DNA of 64,000 nucleotides, from NCBI RefSeq assembly GCF_019393635.1, contig NC_057865.1, positions 299,000,885-299,064,884 of the forward strand, written 5' to 3'. This stretch comes from Dromiciops gliroides. Taxonomy: Eukaryota; Chordata; Mammalia; Microbiotheria; Microbiotheriidae. This document shows positions 22,480 to 33,293 of this stretch, piece after piece. A model generated the notes under the pieces. It was given only the letters and a program-made list of their open reading frames with translations, ran no database searches and was not told the origin of the DNA. Position 1 is the first letter of the stretch. Every line of letters begins with the position of its first letter. Both the position numbers and the translations under genes were made by a program.

Positions 22480-22845
22480 TCGTTTGACTTAGAAGCGACA
22501 TCTTCGTTCTCAAGCCTATTAACTCATAACAATAGAAATAATCGCAGTGCAGACAGGTATGGGGAGTTTAATCTGGGAGATGTGAGCTCAGAATGTTAAA
22601 AACCCGTCCCAAGCCCAGGATGGAAAAGGGTATTAAAATTCATGAATGCCAATGTAATATAATTTGGATCTGCCCAGTTTTTCAGGGTTTGTTGTCAGTT
22701 TCCATTCCACCGTCTGCCATCATTAACAGCAAATATGACAGATTCACTAATGAAATCGATTTGGTCAAGTTATCAATTTAATTCCAAAAATGTAACCTCA
22801 TCTCGTGATCACAGAGGCTCCAAAGGCTTGTTGGCTGAATAGGCC
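22480..22845. promoter_or_regulatory. Candidate conserved non-coding element (enhancer-like)
   Basis: About 365 bp is repeat-free and has low internal repetitiveness. It holds homeodomain, POU or CUT type cores: 'attcatgaatgcc', 'aatgtaatataatttgg', 'catcattaacagc', 'gaaatcgatttgg', 'ttatcaatttaattcc'. Several CpGs survive ('gaagcgacatcttcg', 'aatcgcagtg', 'ctcgtgatc'). No coding frame spans it. Flanking DNA is L2 remnant on the left and simple sequence on the right. Alternatively it could be an unrecognised old transposon. Confidence 0.5.
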
Positions 22846-23091
22846 ATCACTTCCGAAGAATTATACTCCCTTTTCCATGACTTTTGACTCATAAGCTTTC
22901 TGATAATCATTACCCCCCCCCGACTCCCTTTGATCCCCCTCAGGACTGAGCTGGATCATGGGATGGACCACAATGCTCTTTGGTAGAGATTCAGGGGAAG
23001 GGATGGCAGAAGAATTGGCCTTCAAGCCAGACATTGTAGATAATAGGGGTTTTGAGGGCAAACCCTGAAGCTGTGGAGACATTGGGCATGT

Positions 23092-23350
23092 AATAATGAC
23101 AATGATGGTGATAACATTTATAGGATACGTTAAGTTTTATAGAAGACTTCATAAATATCTCGCTTTATCTCCAAAACAATACTGGAATTTAGGTGCTGTT
23201 ATTATACACAGCTTATACATGAAGAAACTGAGGCAGACAGAAATTAAGCGATGTGGCCATGGTCACACAGCTAGAAAGTGTCTAAAGCTGTATTTGAACT
23301 CAGGTCTTCTTGACTCCACGTTCAGCACTCTACACTTTGGGCCACCTAGT
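23092..23350 (-). mobile_element. CORE-SINE, full length
   Basis: From the reversed 3' end ('acatttataggatacgttaa') through 'gaaactgaggcagacag', 'ggtcacacagctagaaagtg' and 'tgaactcaggtcttcttgac' to the head 'gggccacctag'. Confidence 0.7.
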
Positions 23351-23464
23351 TTCTTCTTAGTAGATAGTTTTAACCAGTTCTACAGCATTCCTTCTGAGCA
23401 GTTGTTGTTGGTGGTGGTGGTGATTGTTGTTGTTTAGAGAGGTTCCCAGGCAATTCATGTTTGC

Positions 23465-23580
23465 TTAAACATTTATTGTGTTCTATCCTATATGATACAC
23501 TGGATAGAATGCCAAAGAAGCAGAAGATGTAAGCCCTTACTTGTGGAACTTAGGGTTCAGCTGGGGACACCAGACAAGTG
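23465..23580 (-). mobile_element. L2 fragment
   Basis: 'aaacatttattgtgttctat' and 'gtggaacttagggttcagct' resemble the reversed L2 terminus. Weak. Confidence 0.4.
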
Positions 23581-23744
23581 CTATTTTATCTGTGCAAAAA
23601 ATAAGGAATCAAGGAAGTGATTCTGCTTTCTAAAGTAGACCCTACTATCTATCTAATTGTCCATCTATCCATACACTCACTCACCCATTCATCCATTAAT
23701 CTATAGAGCACCTATCCTTATACCCATCCACTCAACCAATCATC

Positions 23745-23885
23745 CATCCCTACATCTATCCATCCATTCAATCATCCATCTATCCATACAGCCACTTACC
23801 CATCCATCCATCCATCCATCCATCCATCCATCCATCCATCCATCCATCCATCCATCCATCCATCCATCCATCCATCCATCTACCC
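23745..23885 (+). repeat. (CATC)n tetranucleotide repeat
   Basis: It is pure CATC from about 23799 to 23880 (about 20 units), with imperfect units continuing upstream to 23650. Confidence 0.97.
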
Positions 23886-23974
23886 ACCTCTCCTCATACA
23901 CATCCACTCAACCAACCAGTCATCTATTCATCCATCCTCCAACCCGCCCTCACAAGTTCTCCAAGAGAAAACTC

Positions 23975-24110
23975 CCTAAGAGTGCAAATGATCCACAAGT
24001 GGAATGGGTTGCCCAAGTTGATGTTGAGTTTCCTTTCAGCTGAAGTACTCTGGTAGAAGCTGTGGGAGAAGAGACTTGTCCAGTTGCAGTCTGATTTAGG
24101 TGCCCTGTGA
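23975..24110 (+). mobile_element. CR1/L3 3' fragment
   Basis: 'ccacaagtggaatgggttgc' and 'agaagagacttgtccagttg' recall the CR1/L3 3' segment. Short and diverged. Confidence 0.4.
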
Positions 24111-24439
24111 GCTCCTTTCTTGCTCTGAGATCAAGAATGTAATTATGATTTTTCATCTTACATAGGCTTTAACAGGTGACTTTCAAACAGGAAAATATTT
24201 AATTAAATTTAGTGGAAGGAACACCCATATCATGAAATGATGCATCCACCAAAGTATTATAGTATATTGATATTGCCTTTAGGGTGTATTTATTAAGGAT
24301 ACTCCTATTTTCTCAACTGTAAAATGGGGAATCTGACCAGCCAGAAGGTAGTTGACTAGTTAATGAAGAGTTCATAGGGCAGACAATGATACTGCATAGC
24401 ACAGTATCATGGAGAAAGCCTTATCCTCTATTGTTCTCC

Positions 24440-24660
24440 ACCACTCATTTTATGTTCCAACAAAAAACAACCTCTGTACCCGGAACACAGCCCACTGTCT
24501 CTTGCCTCCTTGCCTTTGCTCATGCAATTCCCTGGGCCTGGGATGCCTTCTGTCTGCTTACTGGATTTCTACTCATCCTTTAAAATCCATCTAAAATCCC
24601 ACCACCTCTAGGAAGCCCCATTTGACTTGCTTTGTGTTGATACCTTCCCTCTCTAAGGGA
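24440..24660 (+). mobile_element. L2 LINE fragment
   Basis: 'cttgcctttgctcatgcaat', 'tgggatgccttctgtctg' and 'tctaggaagccccatttgac' are in L2 order; the terminal segment is missing. Confidence 0.7.
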
Positions 24661-25154
24661 AGCACCTTTTTTGGTTAGGTCCTTTTAGGCTGCAATAGTC
24701 AGTTCAGAAAGGTTTTCCTGAAAGGAGATACAACAACTCACAGAAATGATTTATTGGCTATGATCAATAAAAGTAGAGGGACTCCCCATGAGGCTGAAAC
24801 CCTAGAGCCTTGTGGTTTGGAAGTACACTGAAAACAATCTTGGCTTCTCTGTCTGTGGTCCTTTAAGGAAGAACATACAGCAGCCAGTGAGTAAGGAAAT
24901 ATGAAAGTGAATATTTCCATTTTACAGGTAAGGTAATTGAGGTTGGGAGGAAGGGAAGTTGACTTCATTATTTTCATACCATGTTATCAAGAACCATGAT
25001 TTTGACAGAAGCCTCCTGACCCTCAATCCAAGTTTATAAGCTGGTTTTCTCACAACATCTCTTCAAGGTAGGTAATAAGACCTGTCAACAGTTACAAAGT
25101 CCTTTAATGTTCACAGAGTGTTTTCAGTCCATGCTATCTTTTGAATTCTGTAGC

Positions 25155-25720
25155 TAGCCAGAGAATCACAGAGTCTTAGAACTGCGGGGGCTTCAGAGGT
25201 CACCTCCACTTCCCAGACCCAACCAGAGCATCCCTTCTCCAAACAATAACCCTGACAAGTGGTCCCGCAGGCTTGCTTTGAAGATGTCCAGGGGCAGGCC
25301 ACAATAACAACATGTGATATTTACAACATGCTCTAAGGTAAGCCAGTTGTTTTACATACTGGTCTTGTTTCAGGGTCATGATGATCCTGTGAAGTCGGCA
25401 CTAGGAACAGCATCAGAATCTTATAGGAGAAACTGAGGGCCCCCAAGGAGCAATGACTTGCCAAAGGTTACCCAGCTAATAAGCATCAGAATTAAGGATT
25501 AGAATTCAGGTGTTCTAACTCCACATTTGGCATCCTTTCTAGACTGTCCTCTGGGGATTCTCTCCCTGTGGCACCACCAGTTCATTTTCTGTACTGTTAT
25601 TTCCAAGATCTTCCTTAAATTAAGCTGAAATCTGCCTCCCTGGATATACTCCACAAGGTGAAGATTTCACCTCTAGGGTGAAGCAGAGAACATCTATTTC
25701 TTCTTTCCCAGAACAGCCAG
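25155..25720 (-). mobile_element. CR1/L3 3' end split by a MIR-like SINE
   Basis: The right half of the element (25155-25310) has 'gaatcacagagtcttagaac' and 'ctgacaagtggtcccgcagg'. The other half (about 25565-25720) has 'agatcttccttaaattaagc' and 'tgaaatctgcctccctgg'. The CORE-SINE in between accounts for the gap. Confidence 0.6.
25312..25560 (-). mobile_element. CORE-SINE inserted in CR1/L3
   Basis: 'ttacaacatgctctaaggta', 'gatgatcctgtgaagtcggc', 'gcaatgacttgccaaagg', 'attcaggtgttctaactcc' are in reversed order. Confidence 0.6.
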
Positions 25721-26224
25721 CCTCTCATACATTTCATTTTTCAAGATTCAATTCAATTTTGTTTTCACTTCCAAATGCTCTCCCTGTCTTCATCCCCACA
25801 TGCTCCCTTGAAAGGTCTCTTCTCTACTTATAACTAACCATGTCTCTTAGCCCTGTCCCATTCTAGACACTCACTATTCTCTGGATGGTCCCCAGGTTTT
25901 CCATGTTCCTCCAGGAACTCAGGGTTCCCATCTTGGGAGTTTCATCATCCTAGTGAGATAAATGGATTAGCAGGTTTAAGGTGGGGAAGAAGTGGTATGT
26001 TAAGGAAGGGCACACTTATCTAGTGTTCCAGCCTCCAGGGCCAGGGATGTCTCATGAAACTCTGACTTCAGCTTACTCGAGGGGCTTTCAGAGATTTCAA
26101 GGCCTTGGACATTTGGGAAGTTGTCCTGGCTGTCTTTGAACTCTGGACTGGCATTGGTCCTGGGGACAAAAGACATTGGGTCAGCCCCAGAGAACATAGT
26201 GAAGTGAATCCCAAGCATTATACT

Positions 26225-26450
26225 CTCTTCTGAATATGTATTTATATATATATATATGTATGCATATATTTATATACATATATCCACATATGTACATATA
26301 TGTGTGCAAACATGTTTATAAATGTATACACACATGTAAATAAGTGCCTACATTTAAATGTAAATATATTGTAATAAATATACATATGTTTATATGTAAA
26401 TAGAAAATATTTACATGTTTGTATATCACAGATAGATATAAATAGATAAT
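26225..26450 (+). repeat. AT-rich TATATG/TATAAA low-complexity tract
   Basis: About 220 bp of imperfect TATATA, TATACA and TAAATA units. Confidence 0.85.
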
Positions 26451-26610
26451 GCTAACCATTTGCCAAGCACCGAGTATACAAATACAAAAGCAAGACAGTC
26501 TGTGCCCTAAAAAAGCTTACCTTCTGAAAGAGGCAGACAAAACCTATAGAAGACTTAATGGCCAGGGAAGAGAGCTTTGAATTGGGAAATCCAAAGGGAT
26601 GGTGGGGGAG
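26450..26610 (-). mobile_element. L2 3' end
   Basis: 'gctaaccatttgccaagcac', 'cagtctgtgccctaaaaaag' and 'cttaccttctgaaagagg' are the reversed terminus. Weaker L2 text may run to about 26900. Confidence 0.55.
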
Positions 26611-27184
26611 ACAAAGGGCACACTCTTTGAATGAACACCCTCTTTCTAGAAGTGGGGCTAGTATGGATGTGACTTTGGTGGCTAAGTAGGAAATGAAAAA
26701 GCTGGCTGGGAGAGTGGTGGTGAATACACCTGGTGGTAGGGCAAATTACATGTCGATGGTGAGGGTAGAATGAGAAGCATTGTCTAGAATCTGCTGAATA
26801 TAGTAGGCCTTGTGCATTGGTGGTGACTCAGTCACCAATGAGAACATGGACCCAGGCAGTGTTTCCAAAAGTGAGTGCAGTAAAATCATCCAGTGCCTGG
26901 GCCCAGGAGGCCAAGTAACTAAGAGGGTATATGACCAGGGTATAAGGTCTGATGTAATGAGAAGCTAGAGGTGAGATGGAAAGCTCCCTTTTATTTAGCA
27001 GGAGAAAATATACCACAGACAAATTTCAATGATACTAGGTATAGCACATGTCCTCACTGCCATGTGTTTGTACTAGCTGGGGAGGAGAGAATGCCATTAA
27101 TCTCACTTTTTAAAGCAGAAGCAAATGGAGATGTGGAAGCTCCTGGATCACTGAAAGCCATTTGATCTAAGATGAACTAAACTA

Positions 27185-27435
27185 TTTGGCTCTACTTGGC
27201 CCAGAGAAGAGCATATCTAGGGGGCCAGAGCTGTCTTCCAAGTATCTGAAGGATTATCTGCAGCAAAGGCAGTATTAGCCTCGCTCTGCCTGGCCCCAGA
27301 GGTGGAACCAATAGCCAGGGGAGAGAGTTGCAGAGAGGCAGACTGGGGATCAGTATAAGGACAGAATTTCCAACAAGGACAGCAATCCATGAGTTGAAGT
27401 TTGCCTCTGGAGGAAGGGAGTCCTCTCTCAGCAGA
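27185..27435 (+). mobile_element. CR1/L3 3' region
   Basis: 'ctgtcttccaagtatctgaa', 'tctgcctggccccagaggtg', 'ttgcagagaggcagactgg' follow the CR1/L3 3' UTR. The start is missing. Confidence 0.65.
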
Positions 27436-27636
27436 CCTCCACAAGTCAGGGTAGATGAAGTTTCATAGACAACACGGCAGAGAAGAAGCCTTTCAGCTGT
27501 GGCTTGATCCAGGGAGCTTCAGAGATTCTACACTGCTAGGGACACATTCAGCAAAGTAGACACTTTGGCCCAAGGGCAGCAATGTCAGTGTTTTGAAATC
27601 TGTCAAGTTCCTCATGATGAAACCTGTTCCCCACTG

Positions 27637-27840
27637 AGAGAGACACAGAGAGAGAGACAGAGATAGAAAGACAGAGACACAGAGAGAAGAGAAAGAAACA
27701 GAGAGACAGAGACAGAGATAGAAAGACAGAAAGAGAGACTGAGAAGAGACAGAGACAGAGAGAGACAGGGACAGAGACAGAGACAGAGACAGTGAGAGAG
27801 AAAGAGACAGAGATAGAGACAGAGACAGAGACAGAGAGAA
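27637..27840 (+). repeat. (AGAGAC)n tract
   Basis: About 200 bp of imperfect GAGACAGA units, next to an L1 3' end. Confidence 0.95.
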
Positions 27841-27859
27841 AGCTACCTGGTAGATTCAC

Positions 27860-28073
27860 AGGGCAGACTGAAGTTTCTTTTCTCTCTCCCTTTCTCCTCT
27901 CATCTCTCGTCTCTTTCCTTTTTTCTGAACTTAGTTAAAATGGGAATTTGTTATATATGACTACAGATTTGTAATGCGCTTTACTCTTCTTGCCTTTTCA
28001 AAGGGTAGGGGAAAGGAAGGGGAAAGAGAACTTGAAATGAAAATAAAATAAAATTGAATTAAAAAAAAAGAAA
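27860..28073 (+). mobile_element. L1 3' end with A-rich tail
   Basis: 'ttgccttttcaaagggtagg', 'gagaacttgaaatgaaaata' and a final A tract match the end of a marsupial L1 3' UTR. The 9-base repeat 'gaaacctgt' at 27619-27627 and 28074-28082 brackets the AGAGAC tract plus this fragment. Confidence 0.6.
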
Positions 28074-28498
28074 GAAACCTGTCTTAAGACATTCCTGAGA
28101 ACCATCTCATCCTTCCTCTTATCCTTGGCTTCCATGGAATCCTTGGCACAGGATCTTGGGGCTTCTGCTTGAGACCTCTAGGTAGAAAGGGTGGAAAGGC
28201 TCATGGTAGTCAGGGGTGGACTATATTTGAAATTATAACCCAGTCACCACCAGAAATTTAATACACAATGAACAATAGCAATCCCTATGAACAAAGAGAG
28301 GAAAGCCCAAAGAAATTTGTAGTGTTGTTTTGGAGCTAATCATTATCCCTTCTCTAATCCTCAGTTTCCTTGTCTGTATGCTGGGAACAATGCTTATCCA
28401 GCATTCTTCAGGACTACCAAGTAGCAAACATTTTATAAAGGTTGGTTATGATGTAGGATAGATGTCATGGGAGATTATATATACTATATATGTGTGTA

Positions 28499-28551
28499 TA
28501 TACGCATACATACATACATACATACATACATACATACATACATACATACAT
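28499..28551 (+). repeat. (ATAC)n tetranucleotide repeat
   Basis: About 12 units of CATA/ATAC, flanked by TATATG-rich bases. Confidence 0.95.
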
Positions 28552-28779
28552 TTTTGGTCAGACTCTATGACTGACTAGTAAGGCAACTATCTATACAACT
28601 CACACTATTAGAGAGCTGCCTGGCGGTGAGGGTGGGCAAAAGGTATTTGTTAGAGGTAGGACGACTTGAACCCATGCCTTCCTGGCTGACTATTCATCAC
28701 ATCTCATTGTTGAGCTCAACATATTATTACAATCGATGCTTTGGCATCTTTACCGTTCAGCTTCATCATGTGTCATCAC

Positions 28780-29010
28780 CGAGGCAGTGAGAAGCAGTGG
28801 GTAGAGTGCTGGACTTGGAATGAGAAAGACTGGAATTCAAATCTAGCCTCTGGAACTTGCTAGCTTCATGACCCTGGGAAAGTCACTTAACCACTATCTG
28901 CCTGCTTCCTCAACTGTGAAATGAGTATAAAAACAGCAAATGATAACATGAGATATTTGTAAACTTTAAAACAGTATTTAGATGTTGTTATGAAATTAAT
29001 CAGTAATATT
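28780..29010 (+). mobile_element. CORE-SINE
   Basis: 'gagaagcagtgggtagagtg', 'ggaattcaaatctagcctct', 'catgaccctgggaaagtc', 'tgcttcctcaactgtgaaat' are in order, with a degraded 3' domain. Confidence 0.7.
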
Positions 29011-29523
29011 TATCAATGATAATAATGGAATGGAAAAGACTTGTCTCACAGTGGAGAACTGCCTTGGAAAGTAAAGTGTTCCTTCTTGTTAGTGGGCTTG
29101 AAGTGGGTTCCCAGCACTTGCTGGGGTAGGGGCGGGGTGGTAGAGGAGATCCTTATAAATAGACGCTTTGGACCAGATAATTCAAAGAGAGAAGACATTG
29201 GAAGAGGTGCCAAGAGATTGGAGAAGGGCAAAGGTCCTGATTTACCCAAAACAAAAACAAATGTCCTGGCCCCCCTCCAGCCAGTTATCAAACTAGAGGT
29301 TAGTGAGTTGTTTTCCTGGGGAAATTCTAGAATGATATTTTAAAGGGATGGTTGGTGAACACCTAGGAAGTGAAATGGTGATTAACAGGAGCAAGATGTT
29401 TATTAATCCTGATTAGATCAAACTAGATTTACCTCAGTTCCATTTTTGAAAGGATTATTGACCTCCTAGATGGGCAGGATTTTGTAGTTATACTTTACTT
29501 ACATCTCAGGAAATGTTTTGCTA

Positions 29524-30308
29524 TATGGCAGAGGAAAGGCAGTGAGCTCTCGAACTCACTACATGATCACTCCAAAAAATATCCAAATAATGCCATAGGA
29601 CAATTTCTGGAGCAGCAAAATCTACAGAAGAATGTGCTGAGATCATTTTCCAACCAAGGACAGCTTGGAAAGTCAGAAGGAGGGAGCTAATATGCTGAGA
29701 CAGAAGTGGAGCCCAACCCCACAGTCATGCTGACACAGATCCAGTCCCAGGAAGGCTTTGCCAGAGAAAGAAACCCCCAGAGCCTTTGAATCAGCTGCAG
29801 TGCCAGTGTTGTCTGGAATTAAGCTCGCAAGCTGGTGAGAGGGCTGAGCCCTTGGCAGGGGGGAGATTACAGGGGTCTCTGCTGGAGTTGAGGCAGAACT
29901 TGGGTTTTTCACCCCTGCTGGGAACCAGGAGGTAGGTTTGAGTAGCAGTGGCCCAGGTGGGGGAGGGGCACAGGCTCATTGGAGCTGACAACCACAGCAC
30001 ACAAAGCTGGTTGATTAGCAAGTTGGTCTGGGGTCATCTACAGACCAGGGAACAGGCCAATTGAGTGAAGAACCTGCTCCTCCTTAAATCATACCACCTG
30101 GGACCTCCTGAAGCTTGGGATAGTGCAGCCTGGAAACAGTGTCCCACTTTAAGGAGCTAAAAGGCAAGTAAAAGAAAGGCATGATGAGAAGACAGAGAAA
30201 GGTGAGGACCATAGAAAGTTTCTTTAGTGACAAGGAAGATTGAGGTGCACCCTCAGAGAAAGATATCAACATCAGGGCCCCTATATCGAAAACTTCCAAG
30301 GAAACCAA
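29524..30308 (+). mobile_element. L1 5' UTR and start of ORF1, no 3' end
   Basis: The sequence fits the marsupial L1 5' UTR as I remember it: 'ggacaatttctggagcagca', 'ccccagagcctttgaatcag', 'cccctgctgggaaccaggag', 'ttgattagcaagttggtctg', ending in an ORF1 start. It stops about 125 bases into ORF1 and CR1/L3 text resumes at once. LINE copies usually lose the 5' end, so a 5'-only copy is unusual. Confidence 0.7.
30181..30308 (+). pseudogene. L1 ORF1 N-terminal remnant
   Basis: This is the start of an L1 ORF1 (RNA-binding chaperone of L1 retrotransposition), preceded by a typical L1 5' UTR. The first codons read MMRRQRKVRTIESFFSDKED, then a TGA stop at codon 21 (30241-30243). After the stop the frame stays open through an Asp-Ile-Asn-Ile-Arg-Ala-Pro segment to about codon 42, where L1 sequence ends. 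In intact elements the frame continues into a coiled coil and RNA-binding domains; none of these is here. The Met-Met start may allow initiation at the second ATG. It is a dead fragment. Identification rests on memory of marsupial L1 proteins; the reading-frame details are read directly. Confidence 0.65.
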
Positions 30309-31744
30309 TTTCTGAAGTACTTGATGTTATCCTTCCAATGAAGGTGGAAGGGTATAGACTGGCCATTGGTACAAATAGATGGATTCAGAACTGGGTGAAT
30401 GATTGGACTCCGAGATTAGTTTTAAAGTCAGTGGAGCAGCCAACCTTTAGTAGAGTACTCAAAGAATCCATGCTTGGCCCTGTAATGTTTCACATGTGTC
30501 TTAGTGACTCATATATAGCATGTTTATCAGATCTGATGATAGCACTGGGGCAGGCAAGATAGTTCAGATCCTGGAGAAAAGTTAGGATTTAACATGATCT
30601 TGACAGGCTAGATTATTAGACTGAATCTAAGATAAGACTTGATAGGAATAAACGTATAGGATGGGGGAAGGTTGGTTAGACAGCAATTGGGCTGAAACAG
30701 AACTAAGGATTTTGATGGACTGTGAACTCAGTATGAGATAGGAGTTTCATGTGGAAAGCAGAAAAAATCGAATGTTATCTTGGTTGGCATTAAGAGAAGT
30801 AAGGACACCAGGAATATTGATGTGGTATCAAGTACAGGCTGGAGAAGATGCCTTCTGAGTTCCTGTCCAGCTCAGAGGCACTGTGAAGGCTCTTTTGTTC
30901 CCTGCCCTGGGCAGAGAGAGGCTGGAGTTCAGGGTTCAGTTCTGGGCACCATAGTTTAAGAAGGACATTGACGATATGGGGAACATTCAAAGGAGAACAT
31001 TAGGCTAATGAAAGACCAGCAGTCCATGTCTTAGGGGGATCAGTGGAAGGAAATAATTATGTTTAGCCTGGAGGATATTCAAGCAAATCTAGTATGTCTT
31101 CAAGTATTCAAAGAGCCACCATGTGGGCAAGGGAATACAGCTGTTCTAAACGTCTACAGGCAGAACAAGGAGGTTCAATTTCGGTGGAACTGGGGGTAAT
31201 GTCAATGGAGATGAGGTCAGGAAAATATTCCCTAAAATTCTGAGCTGTCCTGAAGTGGCTGGGGCTGTTTGGAGATGGTGGGCTCACCTTTTTGGAGCCT
31301 CCAAGTGGAGATGAGATACTCATTTGTCTGCTGTGTTAGAGTGGGGATTCCATTTGGAGGTTGGACCAGGGGCTACTGGGGCCCTGACTAGTTCTGTTTG
31401 TTTTTTGTTTTATGTTTTTGGGGTTTTTTTTGTTTATTTTAATGAATAATTATGACCTAAATTACAATAGGTCTCTTTTCCAACTTTCAGACTATTATCT
31501 CCATACTATAAAGGCCATTCAAACAAATAAGCAACTAGTGACCTTTAATTGAAAACCAGTTATCCTCTTCCTAAATGGCCATTTCTCCAAGCACAAATTT
31601 CAAATCACTAATATATATTCCTCTTCTCTGTATTAGTTCTCTCTCTGCTAGCATCTATGCACTCAATAGACTTTTCTCCTATTTGAAGAGTAGTACTTAT
31701 ATCATTTCCCAATTTAGGGATGAATGGCCCCAAGGGAACAAGCA

Positions 31745-31935
31745 TTGGATAAGGAAATAAAGGACCTGGGTTCAAATCCAGGATTTGCCACTGCCACTCA
31801 TGACCCAGGCAACTGGAGGCAAATCCCAACCACCATCCACTACAGGATCTCAGTGTCCTCCTTTGAAAAGAGAGGTTGATTAGATGACCTCCAAGGTCCC
31901 TTTGAGTTGTAGAACTAGGATTATTTGAATGAGAT
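31745..31935 (+). mobile_element. CORE-SINE
   Basis: 'gacctgggttcaaatccagg', 'gtgtcctcctttgaaaagag', 'gattagatgacctccaaggt' and 'ccctttgagttgtagaac' are in order. Confidence 0.65.
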
Positions 31936-32097
31936 GATGCAGAAATCAAAGGGAAACACCAGAGAACCTCAGAGCTGGGAGAGACCTCAGAAGTCATCTC
32001 TGTCAGCTTCGAATCAACTTTTTGCTATAGAAATCTGATACTCTGCACAATGTCTGAGGGGAAAGTCATAACACTAGCATAACCACCACATTAGATT

Positions 32098-32165
32098 AAG
32101 AGCTGGAAGGGGCTTCCCAATGGGGGATGTCAGAGCTGGGTGGGACCTTAGAACAGGGAATGTAT
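32098..32165 (-). repeat. 33-bp tail-type tandem units (two copies)
   Basis: Two units of 'gagctgg.agggg.ctt' plus 'gggaatgtcag' are present. They are the reverse complement of the units at 38.4 and 45.0 kb. Confidence 0.55.
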
Positions 32166-32194
32166 AAGTTAGTCTTAGTGTAGAGGGGAAAAAA

Positions 32195-32670
32195 AACCCC
32201 AAATTTTATGGAATATTACTGTGTTGTAAGAAACGTGTGATGAATACAGAGAAGCATGGAAACATCTATATTAACTTATGCCAAATGAAGTCAGCCAACC
32301 CAAGAAAACTATGTACACAGGCCGGACAGTAAGGTAAATGAGAAGAAGAACCAGTACAAAACAATTAGAAATGGATGTTGCAGAACACAAACAATGGGCA
32401 TGGCCCCCAAAGAAAGGAAGAGCTATGAGAAAATCCTCCCTCTTCTCAGTCTGATTCAAAGGTGCCAGATGCCTATGTGTGGAACACTGAAGAGATTTTC
32501 AGATTTTGGCCATGTATTGATTGGTTGTGCTGATCTTTCCTTTCCTTTCTTCCTTCCCTTCTTTCTTTCTTTTATTTGTCATATATGAAAGGGATCAAGG
32601 AGGAAAGGGAGAGATGCCAAGAGAAATTTAGGTAGCATGAAAACCAAAGCTATCAATTAAAATTCATTTT
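32195..32670 (+). mobile_element. L1 3'-region fragment
   Basis: 'ggaatattactgtgttgtaa' and 'gccaaatgaagtcagccaac' match L1 near its 3' end. A TTTC-rich stretch follows at 32535-32575, then A-rich text to 32670. Confidence 0.5.
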
Positions 32671-32689
32671 TACAAAGAGAACATTGGAC

Positions 32690-33265
32690 ATCACAGATGG
32701 AAAGAAGTATTTCCAATTTAGCCCCCATGTCACTTCCCTATTCTCTTCAGTCATACCCTAGTAAAGGGAGGTCATAGACTTTAAGTCTCCAGGATCTGGA
32801 CTTTTGGTTGAGAGATGAGTACGTGTGAAAGAGAATAGAGCAAAACTCAGAGAAAGAACCTCAAGAATGCAGTTACTTCCCCTGGTAGAGAAGCAGCCCC
32901 CCGCCCTGCCCCCCGCCCCATCCCCTGACCCCTGGTGCAACCACCTCACCCTGTACTTGGATACAAAGCAAACTCATGATATACACATACATAGGGAGCC
33001 AACCGGGGGAGGCACCCATTTAACCTGTACTGGCGCTGAAGCTGGGTCTTGTAGAAATGGTCCCTTCGTTTCTGTAGGCTTTGCCGAAAGCGTCGTCCTG
33101 CTTGATTAAACAGCCAAAATCAGAATCAGCCCTTCAAAAGCGCCTGTCCCTTGACTCACACTGGCTCTTTGCCCAAGGTCCCTTCCCAAATCCTCATTCC
33201 CCACTACTCCCAGAATCTGTCGCCGTTCCCTCTGTGTGCACGTCACGGCTAGGGAACAAAACGCT
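32690..33265. other. Repeat-poor DNA downstream of the putative gene end
   Basis: No recognised transposon. CpGs become frequent from about 33000 ('accgggggagg', 'ctggcgctgaag', 'gccgaaagcgtcgtcc', 'tcgccg'). Retained CpGs beside the putative terminal exon suggest germline hypomethylation or constraint. Confidence 0.4.
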
Positions 33266-33287
33266 CGCTTATAAAAGGATTTTTTTC

Positions 33288-33293
33288 TTTATT
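33288..33293 (-). promoter_or_regulatory. Poly(A) signal AATAAA
   Basis: TTTATT on the plus strand is AATAAA on the minus strand, in the context 'tatggaaataaag'. A GT-rich 'gttttgtt' lies 25-35 bases downstream, fitting cleavage near 33270. Confidence 0.5.

Larger units (their letters stand above)
29170..31400 (+). mobile_element. CR1/L3 LINE split by an L1 5' end
   Basis: The left part (29170-29523) corresponds to the reverse transcriptase region of CR1/L3: 'agaggtgccaagagattgga', 'tgggcaggattttgtagtta'. The right part (about 30309-31400) resumes with 'tggtacaaatagatggattc' and runs through 'atcttgacaggctagatta', 'tttgatggactgtgaactca', 'ggttcagttctgggcacc' and 'tgtcttcaagtattcaaaga' to the 3' UTR. 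Together they form about 1.4 kb of one diverged element with frame breaks throughout. The intervening 785 bp is L1. Confidence 0.75.

Noticed and set aside
23745..23885. Regular tandem array considered as a CRISPR-like or satellite array
   Set aside because: It is a plain (CATC)n microsatellite with no spacers.
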